In this document: positions 37,571-47,104 of the stretch, one piece after another | Layout: each line of letters starts with the position of its first letter | Position numbering within the stretch: position 1 is the stretch's first letter | Origin: Prochlorococcus sp. MIT 1300 | GTDB lineage: Bacteria > Cyanobacteriota > Cyanobacteriia > PCC-6307 > Cyanobiaceae | NCBI RefSeq assembly: GCF_034092375.1 | Contig: NZ_CP139302.1 | Span: forward strand, 806,001-870,000 | Direction of reading: 5' to 3' | Length of the DNA stretch: 64,000 nucleotides | Program-made: the position numbers and the translations under genes | Notes under the pieces: generated by a model | What the model saw: only the letters and a program-made list of their open reading frames with translations | The model's database searches: none | Told to the model about the DNA's origin: nothing

Positions 37571-38803
37571 CTATTCTTTACTAGCAATATTTCTGCCTTT
37601 TAAGTCCATAGGATCACCGATAATTTCTCTCAAAATATCAACAACATATTGTTGCTCCCTGCTAGCAAGTTCAGGAAACATCGGTAAACTCAAGACCTCT
37701 TCACAGAGCTTTTCAGTAATGGGCAAGCTGCCCTTCTTATAACCTAAATAATCATAAGCATCCTGAAGATGAATGGGAATAGGATAATAAATAATTGTAT
37801 TAACACCCTGCCCCTCAAGCTTCTCTTTTAATATGTCTCTTTGAGATATAGAGGAAGAACTAAAAGCATAGAATTCATTGTCTTGCTTTTGCTTCTCATG
37901 AGGCCATAAGCCATTCACAATACCCCTAACTCTTATCACAAATTGGTTCCAACCATGGGACTTAGGGGAAGAAGTCGAGGTAAAAGGCAAATCAATCCCA
38001 GGCAATCCTTCCAAGGATTCTTTATACTTATAAGCAATCTCTCTACGCCTACTAATCCACTCAGGTAACTTTGAAAGCTTTACATTTAATACTGCTGCTT
38101 GTATTGCATCTAAGCGACTATTATAACCAAGGTGAGTATGAACATAACGACGAGGCATTCCATGCACAGCCAATTCACGCATCCTTTTCGCTAAAACAGC
38201 ATTCTCAGTCGTTACAGCGCCTCCATCTCCTGCACAACCAAGATTTTTAGTTGGGAAAAAGCTAAAGCACCCAACATCACCCCAACCACCAACTGGACGC
38301 TTATTCCATTCAGCACCACATGCCTGAGCACAATCTTCTATAACCTTCAAATTGTATTGTTTAGCCAATTGAATCACAAAATCCATATCTACTGCATTAC
38401 CAAATAAGTGAACCGGCAAAATTGCTTTTGTGGATTTAGTTATAGCCGTTTCTATTAAGTTAATATCAATCAAAAAGTTACTTGGATCTACATCGACGAA
38501 AATAGGTTTAGCTCCTACAGCACTAATAGCCTCTGCGGTCGCAAAGAAACTAAATGAGCAAGTTATAACTTCATCTCCAGGGCCTATGTCAAGGGCCCTA
38601 AGCGCAAGTATCAATGCATCAGTTCCACTATTACAGCCAACTGCATGAGAGACCTGAATAAAAGATGCAAAAGAGTTCTCGAAATGATTTACTTCTGAGC
38701 CACCAATAAATTGACCACTATGAAGGACTCGTAAGACAGCCTCGTCCAGAGCTGGGCCTAGTTCAAAAAGTTGTTTGGAAAGGCTAAAAGGAGGAACTTG
38801 CAT
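37571..38803 (-). CDS. DegT/DnrJ/EryC1/StrS-family aminotransferase
   Basis: A PLP-dependent sugar aminotransferase of 410 residues. The DegT family markers are present: VGCNSGTDALILALRALDIG, EVITCSFSFFATAEAISAVG, VIEDCAQACGAEW and the PLP-lysine segment FSFFPTKNLGCAGDGGAV, with the active Lys within it. These enzymes aminate keto-sugar nucleotides for surface glycans. An insert of about 30 residues near 300-325 (rich in Gln, Lys and Ser) is unusual. ATG at 38803 is preferred over GTG at 38812. It stands apart from the other glycan genes. Confidence 0.87.
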   Translation of the reverse strand: MQVPPFSLSKQLFELGPALDEAVLRVLHSGQFIGGSEVNHFENSFASFIQVSHAVGCNSGTDALILALRALDIGPGDEVITCSFSFFATAEAISAVGAKPIFVDVDPSNFLIDINLIETAITKSTKAILPVHLFGNAVDMDFVIQLAKQYNLKVIEDCAQACGAEWNKRPVGGWGDVGCFSFFPTKNLGCAGDGGAVTTENAVLAKRMRELAVHGMPRRYVHTHLGYNSRLDAIQAAVLNVKLSKLPEWISRRREIAYKYKESLEGLPGIDLPFTSTSSPKSHGWNQFVIRVRGIVNGLWPHEKQKQDNEFYAFSSSSISQRDILKEKLEGQGVNTIIYYPIPIHLQDAYDYLGYKKGSLPITEKLCEEVLSLPMFPELASREQQYVVDILREIIGDPMDLKGRNIASKE

Positions 38804-38845
38804 GAAAGGCACATTAAGTTGATCGAAAATGGCAAGAAGTATGCA

Positions 38846-39469
38846 TTAGCCATACCAGGGGGGCTCTTGCCCTGGATGCCATTTGATATTGCACCCAATT
38901 GAAGGTTTTTGATCACTAGAAACCTCCTTGTTCTCTAAGACCGCATCAATTGCAGCTCGCAAATCACAACCAGTGACCAGTTGTTTGTTCCCTGGGCGGC
39001 TTCCATCAAATTGACCTCTATATCTCAGTGTCTGTCTTCCTGCTCTTGATGAAGGAGCAAACAAAAAAAATTCAGGAGTACAGGCCGCCCTTAGAGCCTT
39101 GACAAAGTCTTGAGAAGAATCTTCTAAATAAGGGAAGTGCCAAGCATGACTTGTTACCTGATGAGCCAATTGTTCTGGCCCATCCTGTGGGTGAGTAATC
39201 AAACTATTACTAGCTATTGCAAACATTTGAATTCGTAAGCGATAGTCCTGATCCAACTGAGTAAGTCCATCCTCGATATGCTTTACAAAAGGGCAATGGG
39301 AACAAAGCACCATTAAAAGCAGAGGTTTTGGTCGCAAACTAACATCAGAAATACTCGCCAGACCCTCTTCGTACCCATCCAGAAAAGCTTTAGTACCAGA
39401 AACCATGTTCAACTCAAATGGCGGAAGAGGGGTGCCCAATGGCAACATTGTGGAAGGGGTAACAACCAT
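38846..39469 (-). CDS. Thioredoxin-like / peroxiredoxin-like protein
   Basis: A 207-residue thioredoxin-fold protein of the redoxin (AhpC/TSA-like) type. After MLPLGTPLPPFELNMV comes the redox motif CSHCPFVKHIED (Cys-x2-Cys). TPEFFLFAPSSRAGRQTLRY gives the conserved cis-Pro region, and LRYRGQFDGSRPG is the diagnostic segment of this cyanobacterial family. No signal peptide is evident, so it probably acts in the cytoplasm. The exact electron donor or target is unknown. Confidence 0.85.
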   Translation of the reverse strand: MVVTPSTMLPLGTPLPPFELNMVSGTKAFLDGYEEGLASISDVSLRPKPLLLMVLCSHCPFVKHIEDGLTQLDQDYRLRIQMFAIASNSLITHPQDGPEQLAHQVTSHAWHFPYLEDSSQDFVKALRAACTPEFFLFAPSSRAGRQTLRYRGQFDGSRPGNKQLVTGCDLRAAIDAVLENKEVSSDQKPSIGCNIKWHPGQEPPWYG

Positions 39470-39594
39470 GGCTCAAAAATCACTCCCCCATGCTGGTACA
39501 AAACTCGATCTTCATTGCGATGCAAATAGCTTCATAAAAGCCTTGCATCTCAATAGAAGAGAATCCTCACCATTGTTCTAAGTATTTTGTTCAG

Positions 39595-40377
39595 ATGCTT
39601 CTCGATCTAAGTGGCAAAAAGATACTCGTGACAGGTATCGCCAACAACCGTTCAATTGCATGGGGCATTGCCCAACAATTAAAAGCCGCGGGGGCAGAGT
39701 TAGGAATCACATACCTTCCTGACGACAAAGGAAGGTTTGAATCCAAAGTCCGTGACTTGACTTCTCCACTTCAGCCAAGTCTATTTCTTCCACTGAATGT
39801 TCAAGACAATTCTCAAATAGAAATGGTCTTCTCTGAGATATCTAGCAAATGGGGGAAATTAGATGGATTGGTGCACTGTCTTGCCTTTGCTGGCAAAGAA
39901 GAACTAGTAGGTGATTACAGTGCTACTACCTCTGAAGGATTTAAGAGAGCCCTAGAAATAAGTGCCTATTCATTAGCCCCTCTCTGTCATCACGCAAAAC
40001 CTCTTTTTACTGATGGAGCAAGCATCATTACGCTTACATATTTAGGGGCAGAAAGAGCTATCCCTAATTACAACGTCATGGGGGTAGCAAAGGCTGCTTT
40101 GGAAGCCTCGGTCCGTTATCTTTCAGCAGAGCTTGGACCAGAAAAACAAGTTCGAGTCAATGCCATTAGCGCTGGACCAATCAGAACTTTGGCCAGCTCA
40201 GCAATTGGTGGAATTCTGGACATGATCCACAACGTTGAGGAGAAAGCCCCATTAAGGAGAACAGTCACCCAAACTGAAGTAGGTAACACAGCTGCTTTCC
40301 TACTTAGCAACCTATCCAGTGGTATTTCAGGTCAAACCATTTACGTAGATGCAGGCTACTGCATAAATGGTATGTAA
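39595..40377 (+). CDS. fabI: Enoyl-[acyl-carrier-protein] reductase (NADH)
   Basis: A 260-residue SDR-type enoyl-ACP reductase. The N-terminus ILVTGIANNRSIAWGIAQQL binds NADH and is diagnostic for FabI. The catalytic Tyr and Lys are in NYNVMGVAKAALEASVRYLS, where the usual Tyr-x6-Lys spacing is visible, and ISAGPIRTLASSAIG closes the active site. It performs the last reductive step of fatty acid elongation. It starts at ATG 39595, diverges from the thioredoxin-like gene, and ends 13 bases before hisB. Confidence 0.95.
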   Translation: MLLDLSGKKILVTGIANNRSIAWGIAQQLKAAGAELGITYLPDDKGRFESKVRDLTSPLQPSLFLPLNVQDNSQIEMVFSEISSKWGKLDGLVHCLAFAGKEELVGDYSATTSEGFKRALEISAYSLAPLCHHAKPLFTDGASIITLTYLGAERAIPNYNVMGVAKAALEASVRYLSAELGPEKQVRVNAISAGPIRTLASSAIGGILDMIHNVEEKAPLRRTVTQTEVGNTAAFLLSNLSSGISGQTIYVDAGYCINGM

Positions 40378-40390
40378 CTAAGCCAACAAA

Positions 40391-41011
40391 ATGAATTCAA
40401 ACTCTCGCCAAGGAGATGTCCATCGGAAAACAAATGAAACGGATGTAAGCGTGCGTCTAAATCTTGATGGCACAGGCAAATGCGAAGTTTCAACTGGGAT
40501 TGCCTTTCTTGATCACATGCTTCATCAACTATCCAGCCATGGTCTAATCGACCTAGATGTAAAAGCTACCGGTGATATCCATATTGATGATCACCATACC
40601 AACGAAGATGTTGGCATTGCCCTCGGCCAATCCTTATCTCAAGCGCTAAGTGAGCGCAAAGGGATTAATCGTTTTGGTCATTTTGTCGCTCCACTAGATG
40701 AAGCCTTAGTTCAAATCAGTCTCGATTGCTCGGGGAGACCGCACCTCAGCTATGAACTTGAAATTCCATCAGAAAGAATTGGCACCTATGAAACTGAACT
40801 AGTTAAAGAATTCTTTATTGCAGTTGTAAATAACAGCGGACTAACCCTTCATATCCGACAACTAAGTGGTGTCAACTCCCATCACATTGTAGAGGCATGT
40901 TTTAAAGCTTTTGCCAAAGCTCTTCGCATGGCTATTGAAAAAGACCCTAGAAGAGTGGACGCAGTCCCTAGCAGCAAAGGTGTACTTGAGCAAGCAGGCA
41001 ATCAAATCTAA
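40391..41011 (+). CDS. hisB: Imidazoleglycerol-phosphate dehydratase
   Basis: A 206-residue enzyme of histidine synthesis that dehydrates imidazoleglycerol phosphate. Metal-binding histidine motifs are visible: [27 protein letters not shown] and [15 protein letters not shown]. This is the monofunctional form, as usual in cyanobacteria, unlike the bifunctional enterobacterial protein. The gene lies 13 bases after fabI, and the carotenoid oxygenase coding region starts about 106 bases downstream. Confidence 0.95.
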   Translation: MNSNSRQGDVHRKTNETDVSVRLNLDGTGKCEVSTGIAFLDHMLHQLSSHGLIDLDVKATGDIHIDDHHTNEDVGIALGQSLSQALSERKGINRFGHFVAPLDEALVQISLDCSGRPHLSYELEIPSERIGTYETELVKEFFIAVVNNSGLTLHIRQLSGVNSHHIVEACFKAFAKALRMAIEKDPRRVDAVPSSKGVLEQAGNQI

Positions 41012-41117
41012 AAGTCATAAATACAAAAAAAAACTCACGCTTTCAAGGCTTAATAAGCAAAGATTGCACTATTGGAAAAAGCAACTTTTGAAAAAACTTA
41101 CACTCAGCCAGAACGAG

Positions 41118-42581
41118 ATGGAGATGACTAAAGACTTTGATAGAGAAGACTGGGCAAGTGCCTATCGGAATGTTGAGGAAGAACTTACCGATGTTGAAGT
41201 ATTTCCAACTAAAGGAATTATTCCTAAAGAGCTAAACGGGACACTTTATAGAAATGGACCAGGGCGATTAGAGCGGAATGGTCAGTGGGTCCATCACCCC
41301 TTTGATGGTGACGGCATGATCACAGCACTATGTTTCAAAGCTGGAAAAATCAAACTCACTAATCGATTTGTTCGCACATCTGCCTGGGAGGAAGAAGAAC
41401 AAGCTGGCAAATTTCTCTATAGAGGTGTCTTTGGAACTCAAAAACCTGGAGGAGCTTTAAAAAATGCTTTTGATCTTCGACTTAAGAATATTGCCAACAC
41501 AAACGTAATCCGATTAGGAGATGAACTACTAGCTCTGTGGGAGGCAGCGGGCCCTTATGCCCTTGATCCAACCACCCTTAAAACTCTTGGACTATCTACG
41601 CTTAATGACGCTCTAAAAACCGGAGAAGCATTTAGTGCTCACCCTCGCTTTGACCCTGGACACCACGAGAGTCCTCGCATGGTTACCTTCGGTGTAAAAA
41701 CAGGTCCTAGCAGTACCATTCGGTTAATGGAATTCGCCTCTGAAGGGCCTGATGCAGGGCAGCTATTAAGCGAGCGTCATGACCAATTCAATGGCTTTGC
41801 TTTTTTACATGATTTCGCTATTACTCCTAATTGGGCAATTTTTCTACAGAACGCCATCAATTTCAATCCTCTTCCTTTCTTATTAGGTCAAAAGGGTGCG
41901 GCCCAATGCTTATCGTCTGGCGAAGGAAAACAGTCAAAATTCTGCCTAATTCCTAGGGACTCTGGAGCCTTCGCAGGAGAGCCTCCTAAGATCTTTGATG
42001 CACCTGAAGGCTTCGTATTTCATCATCTAAATGCATCAGAAAAAGATGGGGAAGTAATAATTGAAAGCATTTATTACAACGATTTCCCAACAATCAAACC
42101 AAAAGAAAACTTTCGCAAAGTCGACTTCAACTCAATTCCAGAAGGTAAGCTCACAAGATGTAATTTAAATCTATCCGATGGAACAATTTCCTCCTCAATA
42201 TTAAGCCCGCAATGTTGTGAGTTCGCAGTAGTAAATCCTTTTTACCAAGGGATTGCAGCAAAATATGCCTGGATGGCAGTAGCTGAAAAAGAAATTGGGA
42301 ATGCCCCACTTCAAAGCATTAAAAAGCTTAACCTAATTGATGGAACAAGTTGTCTATGGAGTGCAGCACCTAGAGGTTTTGTAAGTGAGCCTTTAATGGT
42401 TCCATCTAAACATAATCAAAAAGAGGATAATGGGTGGATTCTTGTCTTAGTGTGGAATGGAAAACGACAAGGTACTGATCTTGTGATTCTCCAAGCAAGT
42501 GATCTAAAAGAACAAAGTGTGGTCGAATTGCCTATCGCTATTCCTCATGGCTTACATGGAAGCTGGTCGACAGAGCAATAA
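41118..42581 (+). CDS. Carotenoid cleavage oxygenase (apocarotenal oxygenase type)
   Basis: A 487-residue iron-dependent carotenoid or apocarotenoid oxygenase. The four ligand histidines can be placed: HESPRMVTFGV, FLHDFAITPNW, VFHHLNASE and PHGLHGSW near the C-terminus. PKELNGTLYRNGPGRLERNG at the front is the family hallmark. Size and sequence fit the retinal-forming apocarotenoid 15,15'-oxygenase group. I start it at ATG 41118. A longer frame from 40911 would overlap hisB by 101 bases and adds a lysine-rich, unconserved stretch. The product, such as retinal, is inferred. Confidence 0.87.
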   Translation: MEMTKDFDREDWASAYRNVEEELTDVEVFPTKGIIPKELNGTLYRNGPGRLERNGQWVHHPFDGDGMITALCFKAGKIKLTNRFVRTSAWEEEEQAGKFLYRGVFGTQKPGGALKNAFDLRLKNIANTNVIRLGDELLALWEAAGPYALDPTTLKTLGLSTLNDALKTGEAFSAHPRFDPGHHESPRMVTFGVKTGPSSTIRLMEFASEGPDAGQLLSERHDQFNGFAFLHDFAITPNWAIFLQNAINFNPLPFLLGQKGAAQCLSSGEGKQSKFCLIPRDSGAFAGEPPKIFDAPEGFVFHHLNASEKDGEVIIESIYYNDFPTIKPKENFRKVDFNSIPEGKLTRCNLNLSDGTISSSILSPQCCEFAVVNPFYQGIAAKYAWMAVAEKEIGNAPLQSIKKLNLIDGTSCLWSAAPRGFVSEPLMVPSKHNQKEDNGWILVLVWNGKRQGTDLVILQASDLKEQSVVELPIAIPHGLHGSWSTEQ

Positions 42582-42651
42582 AATATCAGCTAATTTATAG
42601 ACTCAAATAACAATCAAAAATATTTATGTATTGTACATATCTAAACTTATT

Positions 42652-43254
42652 TTATTTTGCCATAACCAATTGTTTTAACTTGGGTTCTAATAAAGAAAAT
42701 GCTTTGCCGCGATGACCACACGCCCGTTTTTGCTCTGATGACATTTCTGCGAAAGTAAGTCCTTTATCAAGGACCTCAAAGATTGGGTCATAACCAAATC
42801 CGTGGTCACCTCTTGGGACATTAGTAATAACTCCTCTGCAAATGCCTTCTACTTCAAGTAAAACCTCATTTTGAGGCATCGCAAGACATAATGCTGAACT
42901 AAAATGTGCAGATCTCTCTCTAATACCTTCTAAAGCAGTTAAAAGTTTCTCAATTCGCTGTTGATCATTAGATGCATATCTAGAAGAGTAAACCCCAGGT
43001 TCGCCGCCCAAAGCATCAACACATAGGCCCGAATCATCAGCAAGCGCCATATAGCCCGTGCGAGTAGCAACCTCCAAAGCCTTAAGACGAGCATTCTCAG
43101 CGAAAGTTATGCCATGTTCTTCAATCTGCATTCCCTCAGGTTGAGCTAATACTTGGAATTGCAATGGAGCAAGAAAATCAACAAACTCCTCTACTTTCCC
43201 TGGGTTGCTACTTGCAACAACTAGCGTTTGATAGTGGCAAGATTTTAAACTCAT
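42652..43254 (-). CDS. rdgB: Non-canonical purine NTP pyrophosphatase (RdgB/HAM1)
   Basis: A 200-residue house-cleaning nucleotide pyrophosphatase that hydrolyses dITP and XTP. VVASSNPGKVEEF is the phosphate-binding start, LADDSGLCVDALGGEPGVYS contains the metal-binding acidic residues, and HGFGYDPIFEV with FAEMSSEQKRACGHRGKAF completes the fold. Its start codon overlaps the stop of the upstream phosphohexomutase by 4 bases. Confidence 0.94.
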   Translation of the reverse strand: MSLKSCHYQTLVVASSNPGKVEEFVDFLAPLQFQVLAQPEGMQIEEHGITFAENARLKALEVATRTGYMALADDSGLCVDALGGEPGVYSSRYASNDQQRIEKLLTALEGIRERSAHFSSALCLAMPQNEVLLEVEGICRGVITNVPRGDHGFGYDPIFEVLDKGLTFAEMSSEQKRACGHRGKAFSLLEPKLKQLVMAK

Positions 43255-44714
43255 AAACTTAGAACAAATTCTTTAGCCCAAACCAAAACTTCTTGCACTT
43301 CTGTAGGAGTCGGCGCCTCACAATAGATGCGCAACAGGGGTTCAGTCCCAGAGAATCGAAACATTAACCAATAACTATTCCCAAATCGCAATTTAAGTCC
43401 ATCAACTCTAGTTACCTCTTTTACTTTTTTACCAGCAACTTCAGACGGAGGGTTTTCCTTCAAAAATGTCTCAATTTTATTTTTTTTATTCATATTTTCA
43501 AGTTTCAAGTCAATCCTATCGAATTCACTGGATCCACCATACTCTCTTTGAAGCGCTTGAATCCTTTCGCCAAGGGGCTGCCCACCTTCCACAATTGCTT
43601 CTAATACTAAAAGTGCTGCGAACAAAGCATCTCTTTCAGGCAAGTGAATACCAAATCCAATCCCTCCTGATTCTTCCCCACCAATAAGTACATTACTCGA
43701 CAACATTGTAGAGGCTATGTACTTAAAACCTACAGGCATTTCAAAAACTTCTCTAGATAACCCCTCGCCAACAAAGCGCATTAAATCGGAACCACTAACA
43801 GTTTTAATGATAGAGCCCGAAAGATTTTTTACCCTAGCTAAATGATCAATCAACAAAGGCATCAATAATTGCGTACTGCAAAACTTTCCTGTTTCATCAA
43901 CAGCCGCAATCCGATCACCATCACCATCAAAAACTAATCCTAAGACTTTCTCCCCTGAATGTTTAAATGCCTCAACCTTTTTAGTCAAGTCATTGAGATA
44001 TGGGGCCAAAGGCTCCGGTGGATACCCACCAAAAAGTGGATCACGACTGTTCCTTATTTCCTCTATTAAATCCGATCCCTTATCTTGAAAGAGATCACTA
44101 ATGCATCCCGCCGCAGAACCATGCATTGGATCAACTATTACTTTTAAATTCATTGCCTCCAAGCCTTGAGCCAATCGAGAAATATCAAATTTCTTTTTCA
44201 ACCCATCAAGATGTTCTTGTCTGCAATCAAAACTTTTGATCTTCACCACAGACGGATGCCGAACTACTCCGGTAGAAAGCCTTAGTTCAACCGCTTTAGT
44301 GAAATCACCTTCTACTGACCCTCCAAATGGTCCTTTAATTTTCAGTCCCAACCAATGAGGAGGGTTGTGACTAGCAGTTACTACTAATGCACCCAAAGCC
44401 TTTCTTTGCACAACAGACCAACTACATGCTGGGGTGGGGACAACTGTTTCACTAAGTAATGGATCCAACTCACATGCGCTTACTGCAGCAGCAACAACCT
44501 CAGCAAATTCTCTCGCTAAGAACCTTCTGTCATAGCCAATAATGATTGTCTTGCTTTTGCAATATTTAGGTGCGCGATATGCCAACTCCTCTGCAGCGGC
44601 AGCAGCTACAACCAAAAACCTTTCAAGCGTTATATCAACCCCTAAGATCCCCCTCCACCCATCAGTCCCAAAACGAATAGGAGTTGGAAGGAGTGGTAAA
44701 GAGGTGGGCAGCAT
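43251..44714 (-). CDS. Phosphoglucomutase/phosphomannomutase family protein
   Basis: A 487-residue alpha-D-phosphohexomutase. The phosphoserine loop is VVTASHNPPHWLGLK, the metal site VFDGDGDRIAAVDE, the sugar-binding loop GGEESGGIGF and the phosphate-binding end FRFSGTEPLLRIYCEAP. It interconverts hexose 1- and 6-phosphates and so supplies nucleotide-sugar and glycogen pathways. ATG at 44714 is preferred to a TTG seven codons upstream. It is the first gene of a coupled pair with rdgB. Glucose versus mannose preference is not decided. Confidence 0.92.
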   Translation of the reverse strand: MLPTSLPLLPTPIRFGTDGWRGILGVDITLERFLVVAAAAAEELAYRAPKYCKSKTIIIGYDRRFLAREFAEVVAAAVSACELDPLLSETVVPTPACSWSVVQRKALGALVVTASHNPPHWLGLKIKGPFGGSVEGDFTKAVELRLSTGVVRHPSVVKIKSFDCRQEHLDGLKKKFDISRLAQGLEAMNLKVIVDPMHGSAAGCISDLFQDKGSDLIEEIRNSRDPLFGGYPPEPLAPYLNDLTKKVEAFKHSGEKVLGLVFDGDGDRIAAVDETGKFCSTQLLMPLLIDHLARVKNLSGSIIKTVSGSDLMRFVGEGLSREVFEMPVGFKYIASTMLSSNVLIGGEESGGIGFGIHLPERDALFAALLVLEAIVEGGQPLGERIQALQREYGGSSEFDRIDLKLENMNKKNKIETFLKENPPSEVAGKKVKEVTRVDGLKLRFGNSYWLMFRFSGTEPLLRIYCEAPTPTEVQEVLVWAKEFVLSL

Positions 44715-44766
44715 GGAAAATAAAGATGTAATCAAGATCTAACAACCAAGCACCTTAACGTTGGTC

Positions 44767-46275
44767 ATGGATGAGATATCTCTTCAAAAAAATGTTCTAA
44801 CTGATCGCCTGCTAAGAAGCTGGGTGAAATGCCGAAGAAAAAGCTGGTTAGACATAAATGGGGACAAGAGTCAAAAGACATGGGTAGCCCATCGAGCGCT
44901 TGAACTAGACAACCAACAAAAAAGTCTGGCATTGCTTTTTCTTACAGAGAAACCAGAAAGAGGTCTAGAAGCATGTGCAAGGGGCGCAAAAAATGTAGTA
45001 GGGCTTAGGCTCAAAGGAGAAACGCCCCAAGGCAATCCACTCGAGGCACATCCTCCAGTGCTTCAAAGAATTGAAGGGTCTAGTAAATGGGGGAAATTCG
45101 AATACAGACCTGTCCTACCTCGTCAAGGTCGTCGAATAACACGAGAGCATCGTCTTGTTTTAGCTATTTCTGGATTTTTACTCGGGCAAATACAGAGCAA
45201 AGATGTTAAGGAAGGTATGGCTATTAATTTAAACAGAAAAGAACTACAACGAAACAAAATTATCCTTAAAAGTAGTTTACTTAATCAATTATTTGAGTCG
45301 CTAGAAAAACTTTCACTCGATATCAATAAACCAACTCCGCCTCCTCTAACTACTGACAGACGAAAATGCACATTATGTTCATGGCGAAGCTTTTGCAATA
45401 TCGAGGCTGCGGCAACTGGTCATCTATCTGAAGTCAGTGGAGTTGGTAGTCGGCGCAGACAAATGCTTCTAGAGCTTGGGATCAGTAATCTCTCTGAGTT
45501 AGCAGAAACTGACCCTCAGGAGTTATCATTAAAACTGGAAAGTTTTGGTAATCAACACGTAAAAGTTGCGAGTGAACTTGTTGCACAAGCCAAAGCACAA
45601 AAAGCTAAGAAGATAGAAAGATTAAGCTCCTCAAGCTCAATCCCTGAGCTGGTAAAAGCAGAAGGTGTATTAGTTTATGACATAGAGTCTGATCCTGATG
45701 CTCGGGAAGATTTTCTCCATGGCTTTCTAGAAGTACACCGCAATTTAAACGGAGATTTGGATCCAGAAGGGGCAACCTACCATCCACTACTTTTAGCAAA
45801 AAAGCAAGGCAAGAAAATTGCCTGGGAAAAGATTAATTCATTAATTATGCGCCATCCAGATTGGCCAATATTGCACTATGGAGACACAGAGTTGCTTGCC
45901 ATCAATTCAATAGCAAAGCATAACCATGCATCAAAAATAGAACTTGATTTGCTACACAAACGCCTAGTTGATATACACAAAAGAGTTCGAAGGAAATGGC
46001 TCCTCCCACTTAATAGCTATACTCTTAAAACAGTTGCCGCATGGCTAGGGTTTCGCTGGAGTAAAGATGGCGCAGATGGGGCACGTGCGCTTCTATGGTG
46101 GCGTCAATGGAAAAACTTGAGCTTAATTAAGCGAGAAAAATCATATATTTTGGAATGGATTTTCGAATACAACAAGGATGATTGCTTAGCCACTTGGACT
46201 GTTGCGGAATGGCTATTAGAAATGGATCGTCATAGCAATCAAAAAACTATTAAATATGATAATCCAAAAAAATAG
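44767..46275 (+). CDS. RecB-like/RNase H-like protein of the TM0106 family, with a degenerate RecB centre
   Basis: A 502-residue protein with three visible parts. Residues 1-220 resemble a RecB-type nuclease domain with a possible Fe-S cluster: Cys22 near the front, then Cys201, Cys204 and Cys210 in CTLCSWRSFC, the Cas4/AddB-like arrangement. The expected acidic catalytic residues look replaced (AHPPVL near 95, FEYRPVLPRQ near 110). Residues 220-275 resemble a helix-hairpin-helix segment (EVSGVGSRRRQMLLELGIS). From about 300 is an RNase H/DEDD-like domain: YDIESDPD with Asp305 and Glu307, LHYGDTEL, LVDIHKRV and YNKDDCLATW with Asp471/472. The start is ATG 44767, two codons inside the TTG-initiated frame. 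Confidence 0.82.
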   Translation: MDEISLQKNVLTDRLLRSWVKCRRKSWLDINGDKSQKTWVAHRALELDNQQKSLALLFLTEKPERGLEACARGAKNVVGLRLKGETPQGNPLEAHPPVLQRIEGSSKWGKFEYRPVLPRQGRRITREHRLVLAISGFLLGQIQSKDVKEGMAINLNRKELQRNKIILKSSLLNQLFESLEKLSLDINKPTPPPLTTDRRKCTLCSWRSFCNIEAAATGHLSEVSGVGSRRRQMLLELGISNLSELAETDPQELSLKLESFGNQHVKVASELVAQAKAQKAKKIERLSSSSSIPELVKAEGVLVYDIESDPDAREDFLHGFLEVHRNLNGDLDPEGATYHPLLLAKKQGKKIAWEKINSLIMRHPDWPILHYGDTELLAINSIAKHNHASKIELDLLHKRLVDIHKRVRRKWLLPLNSYTLKTVAAWLGFRWSKDGADGARALLWWRQWKNLSLIKREKSYILEWIFEYNKDDCLATWTVAEWLLEMDRHSNQKTIKYDNPKK

Positions 46276-47104
46276 AGCAAAGTGGAATACTTAAATTCAC
46301 AATTTCTGAAGGTTGATTAGAAGGGAATGAGTTAGCATCAAACCATTTTCTTCTAATCAAAGCCAACCCAACACTATATTCAGAGTTTAATTCCTTCATT
46401 TTAGAAGTGACTAGGCCTATTCTCTCAGGTTTTTTCATGGAGCTATCAGCAGCCAAGAAATAATCCCCAATCTCTATTTGCTTTGAAGATCTCCAAAAGC
46501 GTAGCTGTTGTTTAACACCATTATTTACTGTCAATTTAGCCAATGTTTCCTGACCGAGATAACAGCCTTTATCCAGACTTACCCAATCAGTTAGGCCTAA
46601 CTCAAAAGGATTAGTTTTACCGTTAATCTCTCCAAGGCAAGAAGGGAAGCCAGCTTTAAGTCTCCATAATTCAAACTGATAAGGGCTTGCAAACTGAAAC
46701 TTTGACAAATCATCTGGTAAATCATCCTCAGGGTAGAGCCAAATCAAGTCTGAAGATGAATCTACCCATAAAGTTCTCATTACCTGTAGTCTCCTAATTG
46801 TTACAACCGATTCAATACTGACCTGATCGGCTGGGAATATAATCTCTTCAAAATACTTTTTTAATTCATCAATATCTCCCTCTAAAATAAGAATATCAGC
46901 GGCCTTCTCAGTCAACCGGATCTCTAGCAAGGCTCTTACAAAGCCAGTAGGGGTAAGCCAACAACTTCTATAAAATGTTTTGTCTCTATCCAAAAAAAAG
47001 TTCGCAGTTGTCTGACCATGCAAAAACTGTCTAATTCCAGCCCCCTCTAACCTCAATAGAGGTCTAGAGATATCCCAAATAAGACTATTCTCAGAATGAT
47101 TCAT
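46250..47104 (-). CDS. ygfZ: YgfZ/GcvT-like folate-binding protein
   Basis: A 284-residue protein of the YgfZ/IBA57 family. The diagnostic motif [13 protein letters not shown] with its conserved Cys is present near residue 180, and [15 protein letters not shown] near the front matches the folate-binding GcvT-like fold. Family members support Fe-S enzyme maturation or repair, including the tRNA-modifying MiaB. Its 3' end overlaps the convergent upstream gene's end by 26 bases, and its start overlaps the pyrE stop by 4 bases. Confidence 0.88.
   Translation of the reverse strand: MNHSENSLIWDISRPLLRLEGAGIRQFLHGQTTANFFLDRDKTFYRSCWLTPTGFVRALLEIRLTEKAADILILEGDIDELKKYFEEIIFPADQVSIESVVTIRRLQVMRTLWVDSSSDLIWLYPEDDLPDDLSKFQFASPYQFELWRLKAGFPSCLGEINGKTNPFELGLTDWVSLDKGCYLGQETLAKLTVNNGVKQQLRFWRSSKQIEIGDYFLAADSSMKKPERIGLVTSKMKELNSEYSVGLALIRRKWFDANSFPSNQPSEIVNLSIPLCSIFLDYHI

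Noticed and set aside
40911-41117. N-terminal extension of the carotenoid oxygenase frame, overlapping hisB by 101 bases
   Set aside because: The extra residues are lysine-rich and unlike the family. The conserved protein begins near the ATG at 41118, giving the normal length of about 490.
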